Positions 36,078 to 48,416 of a DNA stretch of 64,000 nucleotides are shown here, one piece after another. The notes below the pieces were generated by a model, which saw only the letters and a program-made list of their open reading frames with translations, ran no database searches and had not been told where the DNA came from. The stretch comes from Crotalaria pallida (Eukaryota > Streptophyta > Magnoliopsida > Fabales > Fabaceae), in assembly GCA_037953625.1 (NCBI GenBank), contig CM075654.1, positions 48,987,001-49,051,000 of the forward strand, given 5' to 3'. Made by a program: the position numbers and the translations under genes. Positions within the stretch are counted from its first letter, which is position 1. The number at the start of each line of letters is the position of its first letter.

Positions 36078-36362
36078 ATGAAGGGGGCACCTTCTCGTCC
36101 AGAAATTCTGTCCTTGTTCCGCTCCCTCCTACGAGTCGCACACAATTTCCCAGACTACAACATAAGGGAATACATGAAACGACGCACCATCGACGCGTTT
36201 CGACATAACCGCAACCTTTCGGAGCCTCCTTCGATCTGTTCTGCCTTCTCTGACGGCAAGTCGCAGCTCAATGTTGCTAAACGACAGGCCGTTGTTTACT
36301 CTCTCTACGCACCACCGCTCAGGAGCGTCATGGAGATTCAAAACCCATCTATGAGCTCCTAA
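36078..36362 (+). CDS. ISD11: LYR-motif protein, ISD11/LYRM4-like
   Basis: A 94-residue protein with the LYR-type motif LFRSLLR at about residues 13-19, then DYNIREYMKRR, a central ADGK-like FSDGKSQLNVAKRQ and the C-terminal VYSLYAPP. This pattern is that of the eukaryotic ISD11/LYRM4 family, the small partner that stabilises the mitochondrial cysteine desulfurase NFS1 and binds acyl carrier protein in Fe-S cluster assembly. The length is normal for the family and no frameshift is seen. The ATG at 36078 is the first in frame after a GA-rich leader (AGAGAGAGAAAGAGAG). It lies between a hAT MITE 180 bp upstream and a Stowaway MITE 200 bp downstream, so its regulatory space is tightly bounded by transposons. 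It is the only recognisable housekeeping gene in the window. Further 3' exons cannot be excluded. Confidence 0.85.
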   Translation: MKGAPSRPEILSLFRSLLRVAHNFPDYNIREYMKRRTIDAFRHNRNLSEPPSICSAFSDGKSQLNVAKRQAVVYSLYAPPLRSVMEIQNPSMSS

Positions 36363-36563
36363 TCGGGTAATTTACCCATTTTAACTTCGTTGTTTTTTAA
36401 TTCAAAACTCCCAAATGCGTTGGTTTCTGGTACAAAGATACTCTTTTCGGTTTTGTGATTAATAATTGAATGATGTTTAGGGTTTAGGGTTCTTGAGCAT
36501 AGTTTAAGTGGGTTTGGCGCTAGGAAGAAGCTAAAAAAACTTTATTCCCTCCGTTCCTATTTA

Positions 36564-36836
36564 CTCCCTCCTCCCATATCTTATGATCTTTTGGATTAAG
36601 AAATGAGTATATGATCTAAGAATACCCCATTTAATAAAAGGAGAGAGAGAGCAATAATAAATGTATGAAGATTATATTGAAGAGAGATGAAAAAATGAGT
36701 GATAAAAAAGAGAATGCAATAAATAAGGGTATCTTTGGAAAAAGAAGTATAAATGAATCTTGGATTTTTAAATGATCATTGACTTATAGGACAAATTTTA
36801 TTTTTCAAAATATCATAACTTATGGGACACTGGGAG
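36564..36836. mobile_element. Stowaway-like MITE, family A
   Basis: The ends are CTCCCTCCTCCCATATCTTA and TAACTTATGGGACACTGGGAG, with flanking TA at 36562-36563 and 36837-36838. The interior (AATGTATGAAGATTATATTG, then AAGAAGTATAAATGA) matches 4561-4864 closely. Confidence 0.82.
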
Positions 36837-36964
36837 TAATTGTTTGGAGGAGTTTTTTTGTTTTTTATCTGTCCGTTTGATGATTTCAAGAAAGTAATAA
36901 ATGTTATTTTTCATGTTTATTCCTATTTAATAGGGTATTGGTTTTCGTGGTAGTGAAGAAAAAG

Positions 36965-37893
36965 TAGGGATGACAATTTCATACCGTGAATGGGGATCCC
37001 TGTGGGGACTGCCCCGTTTGGGGCCTCACGAGCGGGGATTTTTCCCCTTGGGGACGGGGATGGGGGAGAAATTCTCCTCGGTTTCGGGGCGGGGTATGGG
37101 ATTTGTTCCCTCGTCCTCGCGGGGACCCCATTCCCGAACATTTACACATATGCCTTTATAAATTTATTTGTATATAGATTTAATAATAGGTGTTTTTGTA
37201 ATTTTAAATATATTATAATAATAATAATAATAATAAAATTTAAAAAAATACATTAGACTGCTGAATTAAAAAGTTCGAATAGAAAATTAGAAATTCACAA
37301 ATTAGATGTCCTATATATTATCCTACTTCTCATTCTTCTTCCTTCTATATTTTCTCCACTCTCTTCTTCTCTCTTCTACTGTACTGTTTTATAGACTACC
37401 ATTCTACGAATTTAAAGCAACAATGCGTCTAATGAAAACCTCAACCACATTGTTGAAAGCAAAAATGAACTACGAATTTTAAGTTTTTTTTTATTGAAAT
37501 ATTATTTCAGTTTGTAATTTTGCTTTAATCTCAATTTTGATGACACTTTTGGATTCCTTAAATGTTTTGTGTATGCGGATGACAAAGCTATCATTTAATA
37601 CCTTTGTTTAGTTTTATTATATTTTTTGATTAAATTTTCTGAATTTTAATGATTATTTTTTCTACGGTATACAGGTTTAAAAATTCTATTCAGCAGGGTT
37701 AATTTTTTATTGGATCTATGAAACTTTTTAAATATTTCGCATATGTTTAGGTTCCCCGTGGGGATCCGTGGGGTGATGGGGAATCATCTCTCCCCATGAT
37801 GGGGTTTGGGGATGGGGATGAGGAAGAAATGATATCCGAGAATGGGGAATGGGAAAGTACTTCAGCCTATTCCCCGCCCCGTTGTCATCCCTA
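36965..37893. mobile_element. hAT-type non-autonomous element with 8-bp TSD
   Basis: The ends are TAGGGATGACAA and TTGTCATCCCTA. Subterminal blocks rich in GGGGATGGGGA occur at both ends (36990-37140 and 37750-37880). A perfect 8-bp duplication AGAAAAAG is at 36957-36964 and 37894-37901. Overlapping Gly/Pro-rich frames at 36970-37256 are artefacts of the GC-rich left end. Confidence 0.93.
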
Positions 37894-37974
37894 AGAAAAA
37901 GTAGTGATTACGAAGAGATAAAGGGTACGGTGGAAAAAACATAATTAATGTATTGAAAATCTAAATAATTTTTA

Positions 37975-38526
37975 GGCGTAAATACCAAAATGGTCCTTAT
38001 AATTGTTGCTCATTTTGAAATTGGTCCCTATAAAATTTTTTCTTTGGTTTTGGTCCCTAGCATTATTTATTGTTTTGGTTTTAATCCCTAACATTATTTA
38101 TTGTTTTGGTTTTAATCCCCACATTTAAATTGGATGGAAATCGTTAACATGGCCTAACAGAATGGTGGTCAAGAGGCTGCTGCTACTAGGAATGATCATC
38201 CATCTACACAACCTCCACAGTCATGTAGAAAGAGGCTTTATTAGTTGATCGGCTTTATCAGTTGATTTAGCCCTCTTTGTACATGACTGTGCAGGTTATG
38301 GTTGTTCGTTCCCAGTAGCAACAACCTCTTAACCACCATTCCCAGTAGCAACAGCCTCTTGACCACTATTCTGGTAGGTCACGTCAGTGATTTCCATCCA
38401 ATTTAAACATTGGGGACTAAAACCAAAACAATAAATAATGTCAGAGACCAAAACCAAAGAAATTTTTTTATAGGGACTAATTTCAAAATGAGCAACAATT
38501 ATAGGGATCGTTTTGATATTTAAGCC
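37975..38526. mobile_element. Foldback MITE (MULE-like ends)
   Basis: The ends GGCGTAAATACCAAAATGGT and GATCGTTTTGATATTTAAGCC are inverted repeats, and the arms continue almost to the centre (TCATTTTGAAATTGGTCCCT against AGGGACTAATTTCAAAATGA; GCAACAACCTCTT-type repeats). The left flank TAATTTTTA equals the target duplication of the MITE at 12909-13420, but the right flank differs, so a target duplication is not supported here. Confidence 0.75.
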
Positions 38527-39268
38527 TATTGCATTTCTTAAAGAGTGTATATAGGAAATGATAGTAACCTCCTATCTGGCATGGCAGATTTGTTATTTAT
38601 GTGGTTTATAGTTTATACAATTACTAGATATTAGGATGTGATTGTATTAGTTAGTTGGGGAAGACATGATGTGCTGGTTGTTAGTAGGTAAATTTGATGT
38701 AAGCAGTAAGTAGGGGCATTTGTTTTTAGGGTTTTGCTAACAAGTAATTTAAGGACGCTTGTTAAGGTTGTTAAAGATGGTAAAATAATCATATGTTGAC
38801 ATTAATCAAAAATCACTATTTTTCTATGCCAAATCACTATTAGCATTTTCCTTGTTTTTATTACCTAATGTATTATGCCATGGTAGGTAGTTATGTGTGA
38901 GTTTGGGGCTATGTAGGAAATTTTTTTTGGGATAATAAGTTATTGTTGTATTTTGTGTATTTAGGATAGAGCTATTCTTTGTCGGAGTTCTTAAAACTCA
39001 GACAGCATTTACTGTACTTTTGTATGTAATTGTGTAATCTACTAATCTTAATAATATCAGTTTTTTATTTGAAGTTCGACCAGAGGATGAATTCACTCGT
39101 TTTTTATTAAAATTACTGCAGGTTATGACATGACTCTTATGCTCTATTGAGGAGTTGACAAATTAAAATTGCTTCCTTACCTCTGCATTCATCTCATGTG
39201 GAACTCGCAATGATGTGCAGATCTTTTGAGGTTTCAAGTTTCTCTGGAGAGTGACATTTATTATTTTA
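38527..39268. other. No gene recognised
   Basis: AT-rich DNA with no domain-bearing frame. The text around 38560-39060 could belong to an untranslated or intronic part of a transcript from the LYR gene upstream, but nothing in the sequence proves this. Confidence 0.4.
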
Positions 39269-39547
39269 TTCTCTCAGTCTCTAGATATAAATATTTGGAC
39301 TATGTCTTTCATGGGGATTAAAGAAGTTAGCTAATATTGTTAATATTATTGAAATTAATATTATATTTGGTATATTTTTTAAAAATTATCCCTATAACTG
39401 TCAACGGGACACTAAAAAGTATTGAGTAAAATAGGGATATTTGTGTAAAATAAATATTTAATGTTATTAAAAATTGAAATAAGAACTTATAAAAGTATAT
39501 ATAAGACCAAAGCACTAACTAGTGCTTATATTTAAAGACAAAAGGAG
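39269..39547. mobile_element. Stowaway-like MITE, diverged
   Basis: TTCTCTCAGTCTCTAGATAT at the left and CTTATATTTAAAGACAAAAGGAG at the right (read in parts) form imperfect inverted ends, with TA on each side (39267-39268 and 39548-39549). Confidence 0.6.
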
Positions 39548-40084
39548 TAATATCATACAGTTTTTTGGGGTGCAAATTTATGAATGTATATGAGTGGTGT
39601 AACCAAATAATAAATTTGAAACCTATGTTAGGTTGTTAGAATGAGAAATTTAGTTGCTTTGTTTGAAAACCTCACAATTTTACTCAATTTTGGATAAGTT
39701 TTCCTTCACCATAATAATTTGATGATGCAACTTGGTTATATTGGTTTTGTCTTTTACATTGGACAAGCAACAACACTCGAAGAGTTTTTCTTTCCATTCT
39801 CAACTTGAATGAAGCAAGTGATTATTTGCTTTACGCTTATTCATTTCACGCAGCTGGACACTCAATAAGAAAATCAAATACATGTCTGTGCCCTCTCTTT
39901 CACTCCATTCTCCGGTACCGAGAAAGAATATGCAGATTTGGAACGGTTTTGCTCTGCACCGTTGACCAAACAAGTGCAGCAGCTGTGCACTCCTTGACTT
40001 TACCTGTTATTACAGGTAACCGGTTCTACTTGCAATTTTTCACCATTTTTCTCTGCCAACCCCGTTCTTCTCTTCCTCTCTTCC

Positions 40085-40255
40085 CACCATTCCTCTCTTC
40101 CTAACCTTCTTCATCTTCAGCTTCTTCATCTTCATCTTCAGCTTCGTTCTAACCTCCGATCGCATCTTCAGCTTCTTCTTCCTCACCTTTTTCATCTTCA
40201 TCATCTTCAACCAGTGTCCACGATATCATCATCTTCTTCTTCTTCTTCTTTTGTT
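40085..40255. repeat. TTC/TCA-rich microsatellite
   Basis: Runs of CTTCATCTTCAGCTTCTTCA-type sequence end in a pure TTC tract near 40230-40250. Only the last TTC tract has a partner in the right arm (GAA run near 55540-55557). Confidence 0.75.
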
Positions 40256-41681
40256 TTCGATGGTATGTGGGTATGCTATGGTATGATCTTAATTTGGGGG
40301 TTAATATTTTGGATCTTGATTCGGGGTTAATTTGGGGTTAAGATTGAGATTTGGGGTTAATATGGGTTGCTCTCTGTGTTTGATTTTGACATCTCTCTGT
40401 GTTTGATTTTGTGAAAATGCCAGCAAGCTCTTAATCCCCTTTGTGTTTTTGACTTATTCATTTATCATCTCAGCTAGCCAAACATATTGCAAGCCTTATA
40501 ATAGATTTTGATAAATCAAAATTTGCTTTAAATAGTTGCACTTCAGGTTTAACTAATCGTCATGCACCATTTACAACTTGTTCCCAAAGCTTAGTTGATA
40601 AGTTTGGGGTTAAGATTGAGATTTGGGGTTAATATGGGTTGCTCTCTGTGTTTGATTTTGGCATCTCTGTGTTTGATTTTGTGAAAATGCCAGCAAGCTC
40701 TTAACCCCCTTTGTGTTTTTGACTTATTATTGCAAGCAAGCTCTTAAATAATATTCTAATATTGACTTATTATTCCCTTTGTGTTTTTGAACTACTTTAT
40801 CATTTTTCCTTTGGAAAGGGAACTGTTGAGTGGGTTGGATGATTAACATATATCTCATATATGATTCTTGTAACTAGGCTAGAAGTAAAAAGCTTCTGCG
40901 AATAGATTCGACTTGCTACTATCTCTAAGAAGTGCAAGCCTGAACTCCTCCTGCAGATAATTATTTTGAAAATTTTAGCACTTATTGCAATAAATAACGT
41001 TAGTTCAATTGGAATGCTTATAGTATGTGATTATATTCAGTGATATAAATTGCTCATGATAATGTGAAAGATGGTAATATTAGGTCATTTAATGGATAAA
41101 AAATATGAAATCCTAGTACTACTACTAAAATGGAAATACCTTCTGAATAAGGCCATCATCAATAATTGTGCTGCTTAGTTTCTTAAACAAGTCGTGCAAA
41201 GCCTCAACCTCATTCTTAGTAACTGTCAAATGGTAAAAGAACATTTAAAGTGTAGAAATTAAGAGTATGGGAAAGATATTCATAGCTTCTGTATGGACTT
41301 AAGTGCAAAGATTTGCACACTAGCTAATATTCATAGCTTCTGAATCTTGATCTAGTGGTAAGAACTTAATCTAATGAGTTAAGCAAGTGCCTTTGGCCTA
41401 GTGTTACAACTTACAACATTATCTCTTCAGTGTTTTTTCTCTTCCTTTTTTTCCTTTCTTAGAAGACTGTTGGTTTCTATATAACCATCCTATAATATCA
41501 AATCTTATAAGTTTAAAACTGTATTGCTGCTACCACTCTCTAGGGGAAAACTCAATAAAGTGTTTGGTTTAGAGGATTCGAGTGTACTTTTCAGTATCTA
41601 TGCAGCTCTGAAATCTTTTTTTTTTCTGCCTTTCTATGCAAATGTCTCAATTGTAAATTTGTTGTTGTCCAGGGAACAGCC

Positions 41682-44066
41682 ATGCAGGGGTGTGATGAAT
41701 TACATAATGCTACCAGTCAATCTTCTACTGCAATTGAAGGTACTGGTGTTGAGCCAAGTATTCTGATTGATTCAGTCGCTGATGTTGGAGCTGTGAATTT
41801 TGAGACCTTAACAGCCGACGATGTGAAGGAATACCTGTTTGCTGACATTCAAGTGACATACGAATTTTACAAAGCATTTGCCACTGTACATGGGTTCAGC
41901 ATCCGAAAAAACAAACTTGAAAGAAATATCAGCGGTGATGTCATGCGCAGGACATTTGTGTGCAGCGCGTCGGGCTTGCGTGATCCACTTTTCCTTCAAC
42001 TTGAAAAACGTAAGAAGGAGCCTAAATCTATTACTCGCTACGGATGCAAGGCTGAGATGCGTATCCATCTTGAACAATGCGGGCGAGGGAGGACAACTAT
42101 TTTTCGCAATGAGCACAACCATGACCTGCTAGGCTGGAGCCTGGAGGTATGGGGTACTTCATCGATCTCAAAGGGGTATGACGCAAGTTGATGTTGAAGA
42201 AATGAATTGCCAGAGGGATGTTGGAATTAGCACTCCACACGTATACCAGCTGCGTGCAAAACTAGCGGGTGGATTTGACATAGTAGGTTTTTGCAAGAGA
42301 GAGATGTACAATAAGATCCACATGTCTAGGCAACCAAGAGATGGGTATTCAAGCAATGCTATTATGTACTTGATAGAGCTTGCAAGAACGGATTCGGGGC
42401 TTTTTTGGAAGTACACAGCTAGTGCAGAAGGTAGGATTGAAAGATTATTCTGGTGTGATGGATCTTGCCGGTATGTTTATCAAGTTTTCGGAGATGTCCT
42501 CGCATTTGATGCAACCTATGGCAAGAACAAATATAGTTGTCCTATTATCGTGTTTTCTGGTGTCAACCACCACAACAATACTTGTGTCTTTGCTTCGGCC
42601 ATTGTAAGCGATGAAACAGAAAACACATATGTATGGGTCCTGAACCAATTTCTGGATGCTATGGGTGGCAAAGCTCCTAAATCTGTCATCACAGACGGTG
42701 ACATATCTATGAGAAATGTCATTCGTGCAGTGTTCCCTCGGGCACATCATCGGTTGTGTGCTTGGCACTTGATTCGCAATGCAGCAACCAATGTAGGTAA
42801 CGATAGCTTCACACATTTATTCAGAAGATGTTTGCTCGGTGATTATGAGATTGGCCATTTTGAAAAGAAGTGGAAGGCATGTGTGAAACAGTGTGGTGTG
42901 AATGAACATCCTTGGGTTATTGATATATATAAAAGAAAGGAAATGTGGAGTGCAGCATATATGAGGGGCCATTTCTTTGCTGGATTTAGGACAACATCGC
43001 GTTGCGAAGCATTGCATGTTCAACTTGGCAAATTTATTGGATATAGGAATGACTTGGCTGGGTTGATTCAACACTTCCAGCGTGCAATTAACTTGATGAG
43101 GAACAGTGAGATTGAGGCTGATTTCAACTCTTTGAAGGGTGTTCCGGTATTGTAGACTCATCTACTATCACTTGAGATGCATGCCGCAGAGGTTTATACC
43201 AGGGAAATCTTTCAATTCTTCCGTTCTTACTTGATTGATGCTATGTGGTTGAGGGTAACTGGCTTCTCGGAAAGAGCATCTTTCCGAATATACGATGTTT
43301 GCAAGTGTGGAAAAGAGTCGGAGACTTGGCGAGTGTGCTATAGTCCTATTGGTGAGGCTGGTGGTGGGGTGTTGCTAAGTTGCAGTTTCCTGAGAATGGA
43401 ATCATTTGGCATTCCATGCTCACATATTGTTGTTGTTCTTTTCAATCTAAATATCATGGAACTGCCAAGTTCTTTGATTAAAGACAGGTGGAAAAAAACT
43501 GCCAAAGTTGATTTTCAAGTGCCAAGTACTGAGGGCCTTTGGTCGGCTGAGTCCGTGCGCTACTGTCGGTATGGATCCTTGATGGATTGGTGTCGACGGT
43601 TGTGCAAAGTTGCTTCCATGAACGCTGAAGATTATCGACAAATGCGGGCAAAACTTAGTCATGACACATTCTTGCTAGAGGCTAAGCAAGGTGAAAAAGA
43701 CAGTGGTGCAGAACCTTCAGAACCACCCCAACCATCATCTCCAGCAGAGACAGCAACCTCGGAGCAGCCTGACCTGACAACACAGCCAACACAACAAACA
43801 CCATTTTCTGGATCGTCACAGAGGTTAGATAGGGGCATTAGGGATCCAGTGATGGTTAGGTCCAAAGGGTGTAGTCCAAGTCAAACAAAGGTGCAACGCA
43901 AGCCGAAGAGAAATGTCAAATGTGGTATATGCAAGACTGAAGGTCATACAGAAGGATGTGCCCGATTGCGTCTGTGGTGGACAAATTGAAGAACAAATAT
44001 GTTGCGGATCACAACTCCGAGGAAGGATTTTCAAACGAAGAGCTTGAAGATGACTTTGAATTATGA
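41682..44066 (+). pseudogene. FAR1-like MULE transposase, left copy (DDE region kept)
   Basis: Domain order is that of FAR1/FHY3-related MULE transposases: an N-terminal FAR1-type zinc domain (FYKAFATVHGFSIRK to NEHNHDLL), the MULE core (VFGDVLAFDATYGKNKYSC with the first Asp, SVITDGDISM with the second, TTSRCEALH with the likely Glu), a SWIM zinc finger (LRMESFGIPCSHI) and a C-terminal knuckle (CGICKTEGH). Expected length is about 790 residues. Lesions: a 7-bp insertion near 42133-42143 (CCTGGAG-type duplication) shifts the frame, TAG at 43153-43155, and a 1-bp deletion near 43949. The TAG is shared with the right copy and so predates the duplication. The gene is upstream-open with a possible acceptor TTGTCCAG just before the ATG. 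It is not functional as read. Confidence 0.88.
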
Positions 44067-44609
44067 AAAAGTATTAAACAAAATCATGCAGCACCCAGTG
44101 ATGAAAAAGAATGGCTCTTGATGTTCTTTTTGAAAGGTATTACAGCACTTTGAGAGATTTGATATGCCAGTTGTTTAATTATGCTAGTTGTTTAATTTAT
44201 GTTACTATTAGTACTACTGATTGTAAGGACTAAGCTATGTTGCACTTGTGCTTGTGCTTTAGACTATGGAAATGTTGCACTTGTGGAAATGTTGCACTTC
44301 AAAACTAATTAGTACTCTTAAATTAGTAGTTTTATGTTAATATTTGTCCTTTCATGCTTCCTGTTCTTTCATCTAAGGCTATGGAAGTTCGAAAATAAAT
44401 GTAATAATGCATTTTCTTCTGATTAAAAGTTTGGTGACAGTGAATTAACTTGGAATTACTTTTGAGCCTTGACCTTATTTTATGTTTTTATGTTTTATTC
44501 TAATCTATCACAAAACCTGTTTTGATTTGAGTTGTTGAGTTTTCTTTTGCAGATAATAGCTGCTGAGAGGTTTTTTTTTTGTTTTAATTTTTTAGTTTTA
44601 TTTATAGCT

Positions 44610-44706
44610 GTTATTGTCCAACCTGTTCAGGACCCTGCAATTTCCAAACCCCCAATTGTCCCTCTATTCAGGACTTAAGAAAACTAAAGCTTTATGGAAC
44701 AGAAAG
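44610..44706. other. 97-bp spacer at the palindrome centre
   Basis: A unique sequence separates the two arms, which meet it as TTTATAGCT at 44601-44609 and AGCTATAAA at 44707-44715. It is the loop of any hairpin formed by transcription through both arms. It contains CAGGACCCTG and CAGGACTTAAG but no recognisable feature. Confidence 0.85.
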
Positions 44707-45239
44707 AGCTATAAATAAAATTAAAAAATAAAAAAAAACCTAACAACAACTATTATCTGCAAAAGAAAACTCAACAACTCAAATCAAAACAGGTTTAGTG
44801 ACAGATTAGAATAAAACATAAAAATATAAAATAAGGTCAAGGCTCAAAAGTAATTCCAAGTTAATTCACTGTCACCAAACTTTTAATGAGAAGCAAATGC
44901 ATTATTACATTTATTTTCGAACTTGCATAGCCTTAGATGAAAGAACAGGCAACATGAAAGGACATATATTAACAGAAAACTACTAATTTAAGAGTACTAA
45001 TTAGTTTTGAAGTGCAACATTTCCACAAGTGCAACATTTCCATAGTCTAAAGCACAAGCACAAGTGCAACATAGCTTAGTCCTTACAATCAGTAGTACTA
45101 ATAGTAACATAAATTAAACAACTAGCATAATTAAACAACTAGCATATCAAATCTCTCAAAGTGCTGTACCTTTCAAAAAGAACATCAAGTGCCATTCTTT
45201 TTCATCACTGGGTGCTGCATGATTTTGTTTAATACTTTT

Positions 45240-47187
45240 TCATAATTCAAAGTCATCTTCAAGCTCTTCATTTGAAAATCCTTCCTCGGAGTTGTGATCC
45301 GCAACATATTTGTTCTTCAATCTATCCACCACAGACGCAATCGGGCACATCCTTCTGTTATGACCTTCGGTCTTGCATATACCACACTTGACATTTCTCT
45401 TCGGCTTGCGTTGCACCTTTGTTTGACTTGGAGTACACCCTTTGGACCTAACCATCACTGGATCCCTAATGCCCCTATCTGACCTCTGTGACGATCCAAA
45501 AAATGGTGTTTGTTGTGTTGGCTGTGTTGTCAGGTTAGGCTGCTTCGAGGTTGCTGTCTCTGCTGGAGATGATGGTTGGGGTGGTTCTGAAGGTTCTGCA
45601 CCACTGTCTTTTTCACCTTGCTTAGCCTCTAGCAAGAATGTGTCATGACTAAGTTTTGCCCGTATTTGTCGATAATCTTCAGCGTTCATGGAAGCAACTT
45701 TGCACAACCGTCGACACCAATCCATCAAGGATCCATACCGACAGTAGCGCAGGGACTCAGCCGACCAAAGGCCCTCAGTACTTGGCACTTGAAAATCAAC
45801 TTTGGCATTTTTTTCCATCTGTCTTTAATCAAAGAACTTGGCAGTTCCATGATATTTAGATTGAAAAGAACAGCAACAATATGTGAGCATGGAATGCCAA
45901 ATGATTCCATTCTCAGGCAACTGCAACTTAGCAACACCCCACCACCAGCCTCACCAATAGGACTATAGCACACTCGCCAAGTCTCCGACTCTTTTCCACA
46001 CTTGCGAACATCGTATATTCGGAAAGATGCTCTTTCCGAGAAGCCAGTTACCCTCAACCACATAGCATCAATCAAGTAAGAACGGAAGAATTGAAAGATT
46101 TCCCTGGTATAAACCTCTGCGGCATGCATCTCAAGTGATAGTAGATGAGTCTACAATACCGGAACACCCTTCAAAGAGTTGAAATCAGCCTCAATCTCAC
46201 TGTTCCTCATCAAGTTAATTGCACGCTGGAAGTGTTGAATCAACTCAGCCAAGTCATTCCTATATCCAATAAATTTGCCAAGTTGAGCATGCAATGCTTC
46301 GCAACGCGATGTTGTCCTAAATCCAGCAAAGAAATGGCCCCTTATATATGATGCACTCCACATTTCCTTTCTTTTATATATATCAATAACCCAAGGATGT
46401 TCATTCACACCACATTGTTCCACACCTGCCTTCCACTTCTTTTCAAAATGGCCAATCTCATAATCACCGAGCAAACATCTTCTAAATAAATGTGTGAAGC
46501 TATCTGTCAAGTACATAATAGCATTGCTTGAATACCCATCTATTGGTTGCCTAGACATGTGGATCTTATTGTACATCTCTCTCGCAAAAACCTACCACGT
46601 CAAATCCACCCGCTAGTTTTGCACGCAGCTGGTATATGTGTGGAGTGCTAATTCCAACATCCCTCTGGCAATTCATTTCTTCAACATCAACTTGCGTCAT
46701 ACCCCTTTAAGATCGATGAAGTACCCCATACCTCCCGCCTAGCAGGTCATGGTTTTGCTCATTGCGAAAAATAGTTGTCCTCCATCGCCCGCATTGTTCA
46801 AGACGGATACGCATCTCAGCCTTGCATCCGTAGCGAGTAATAGATTTAGGCTCCTTCTTACGGTTTTCAAGTTGAAGGAGAAGTGGATCACGCAAGCCTG
46901 ACGCGCTGCACACAAATGTCCTGCGCAACATCACCGCTGATATTTCTTTCAAGTTTGTTTTTTCGGATGCTGAACCCATGTATAGTGGCAAATGCTTTGT
47001 AAAATTCGTATGCCACTTGAATATCAGCAAACAGGTATTCCTTCACATCGTCGGCTGTTAAGGTCTCAAAATTCACAGCTCCAACATCAGCGACTGAATC
47101 AATCAGAATACTTGGCTCAACACCAGTATCTTCAATTGCAGTAGAGGATTGACTGGAAGCATTATGTAATTCATCACACCCCTGCAT
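45240..47187 (-). pseudogene. FAR1-like MULE transposase, right copy (DDE region deleted)
   Basis: The inverted copy of 41682-44066, start codon complement at 47185-47187. Lesions on the coding strand: a 2-bp deletion at the place corresponding to 41941-41945, TAA at 46707-46709 (CAA in the left copy), a 2-bp deletion near 46578, a deletion of about 430 bp near 46505 that removes both catalytic Asp motifs, the TAG at 46151-46153 shared with the left copy, and a 1-bp loss in the A-run near 45810. Its C-terminus (CGICKTEGH then NRRMC) is intact and shows what the left copy lost. It cannot make a transposase but keeps long identity to the left copy. Confidence 0.88.
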
Positions 47188-48416
47188 GGCTGTTCCCTGG
47201 ACAACAACAAATTTACAATTGAGACATTTGCATAGAAAAGCAGAAAAAAAGGATTTCAGAATTGCATAGATACTGAAAAGTACACTCGAATCCTCTAAAC
47301 CAAACACTTTATTGAGTTTTCCCCTAGAGAGTGGTAGCGGCAACACAGTTTTAAACTTATAAGATTTGATATTATAGGATGGTTATATAGAAACCAACAG
47401 TCTTCTAAGAAAGGAAAAAAAGGAAGAGAAAAAAACATTGAAGAGATAATGTTGTAAGTTGTAACACTAGGCCAAAGGCACCTGCTTAACTCATTAGATT
47501 AAGTTCTTACCACTAGATCAAAATTCAGAAGCTATGAATATTAGCTAGTGTGCAAATTTTTGCACTTAAGTCCATACAAAAGCTATGAATATCTTTCCCA
47601 TACTCTTAATTTCTACACTTTGAATGTTCTTTTACCATTTGACAATTACTGAGAATGAGGTTGAGGCTTTGCACTACTTGTTTAAGAAACTAAGCAGCAC
47701 AATTATTGATGATGGCCTTATTCAGAAGGTATTTCCATTTTAGTAGTAGTACTAGGATTTCATATTTTTTATCCATTAAATGACCTAATATTACCATCTT
47801 TCACATTATCATGAGCAATTTATATCACTGAATATAATCACATACTATAAGCATTCCAATTGAACTAACGTTGTTTATTGCAATAAGTGCTAAAATTTTC
47901 AAAATAATTATCTGCGGGAGGAGTTCAGGCTTGCACTTCTTAGAGATAGTAGCAAGCCGAATCTATTCGCAGGAGCTTTTTACTTCTAGCCTAGTTACAG
48001 GAATCATATATGAGATATATGTTAATCATCCAACCCACTCAACAGTTCCCTTTTCAAAGGAAAAATGATAAAGTAGTTCAAAAACACAAAGGGAATGATA
48101 AGTCAATATTAGAATATTATTTAAGAGCTTGCCTGCAATAATAAGTCAAAAACACAAAGGGGGTTAAGAGCTTGCTAGCATTTTCACAAAATCAAACACA
48201 GAGAGATGCCAAAATCAAACCAGAGAGCAACCCATATTAACCCCAAATATCAATCTTAACCCCAAACTTATCAACTAAGCTTTGGGAAAAAGTTGTAAAT
48301 GGTGCATGACGATTAGTTAAACCTGAAGTGCAGCTATTTCAAGCAAATTTTAATTTATCAAAATCTATTATAAGGCTTGCAATATGTTTGGCTAGCTGAG
48401 ATGATAAATGAATAAG

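Larger units (their letters stand above)
39944..44609 (+). mobile_element. Left arm of large palindrome: FAR1-type MULE copy
   Basis: From the outer end CGGTTTTGCTCTGCACCGTT to the inner end TTTTATTTATAGCT, this 4.67-kb arm is matched in inverted orientation by 44707-55620 once the insertions there are removed. It holds the less damaged FAR1-like transposase copy (41682-44066). It has a subterminal direct repeat around ATTGAGATTTGGGGTTAATA (40340-40460 and 40610-40735), and about 230 bp near the outer end (40010-40240) that the right arm lacks. No target duplication was found at the outer ends. Confidence 0.85.

Noticed and set aside
36970..37256. Three overlapping Gly/Pro-rich frames
   Set aside because: They lie in the GC-rich subterminal repeat of the hAT element at 36965-37893; overlap in several frames shows composition, not coding.
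41682..44066. Functional FAR1/FHY3-type host transcription factor
   Set aside because: Two frameshifts and one stop in the left copy, more in the right, within a palindromic repeat; it is a decayed transposase.
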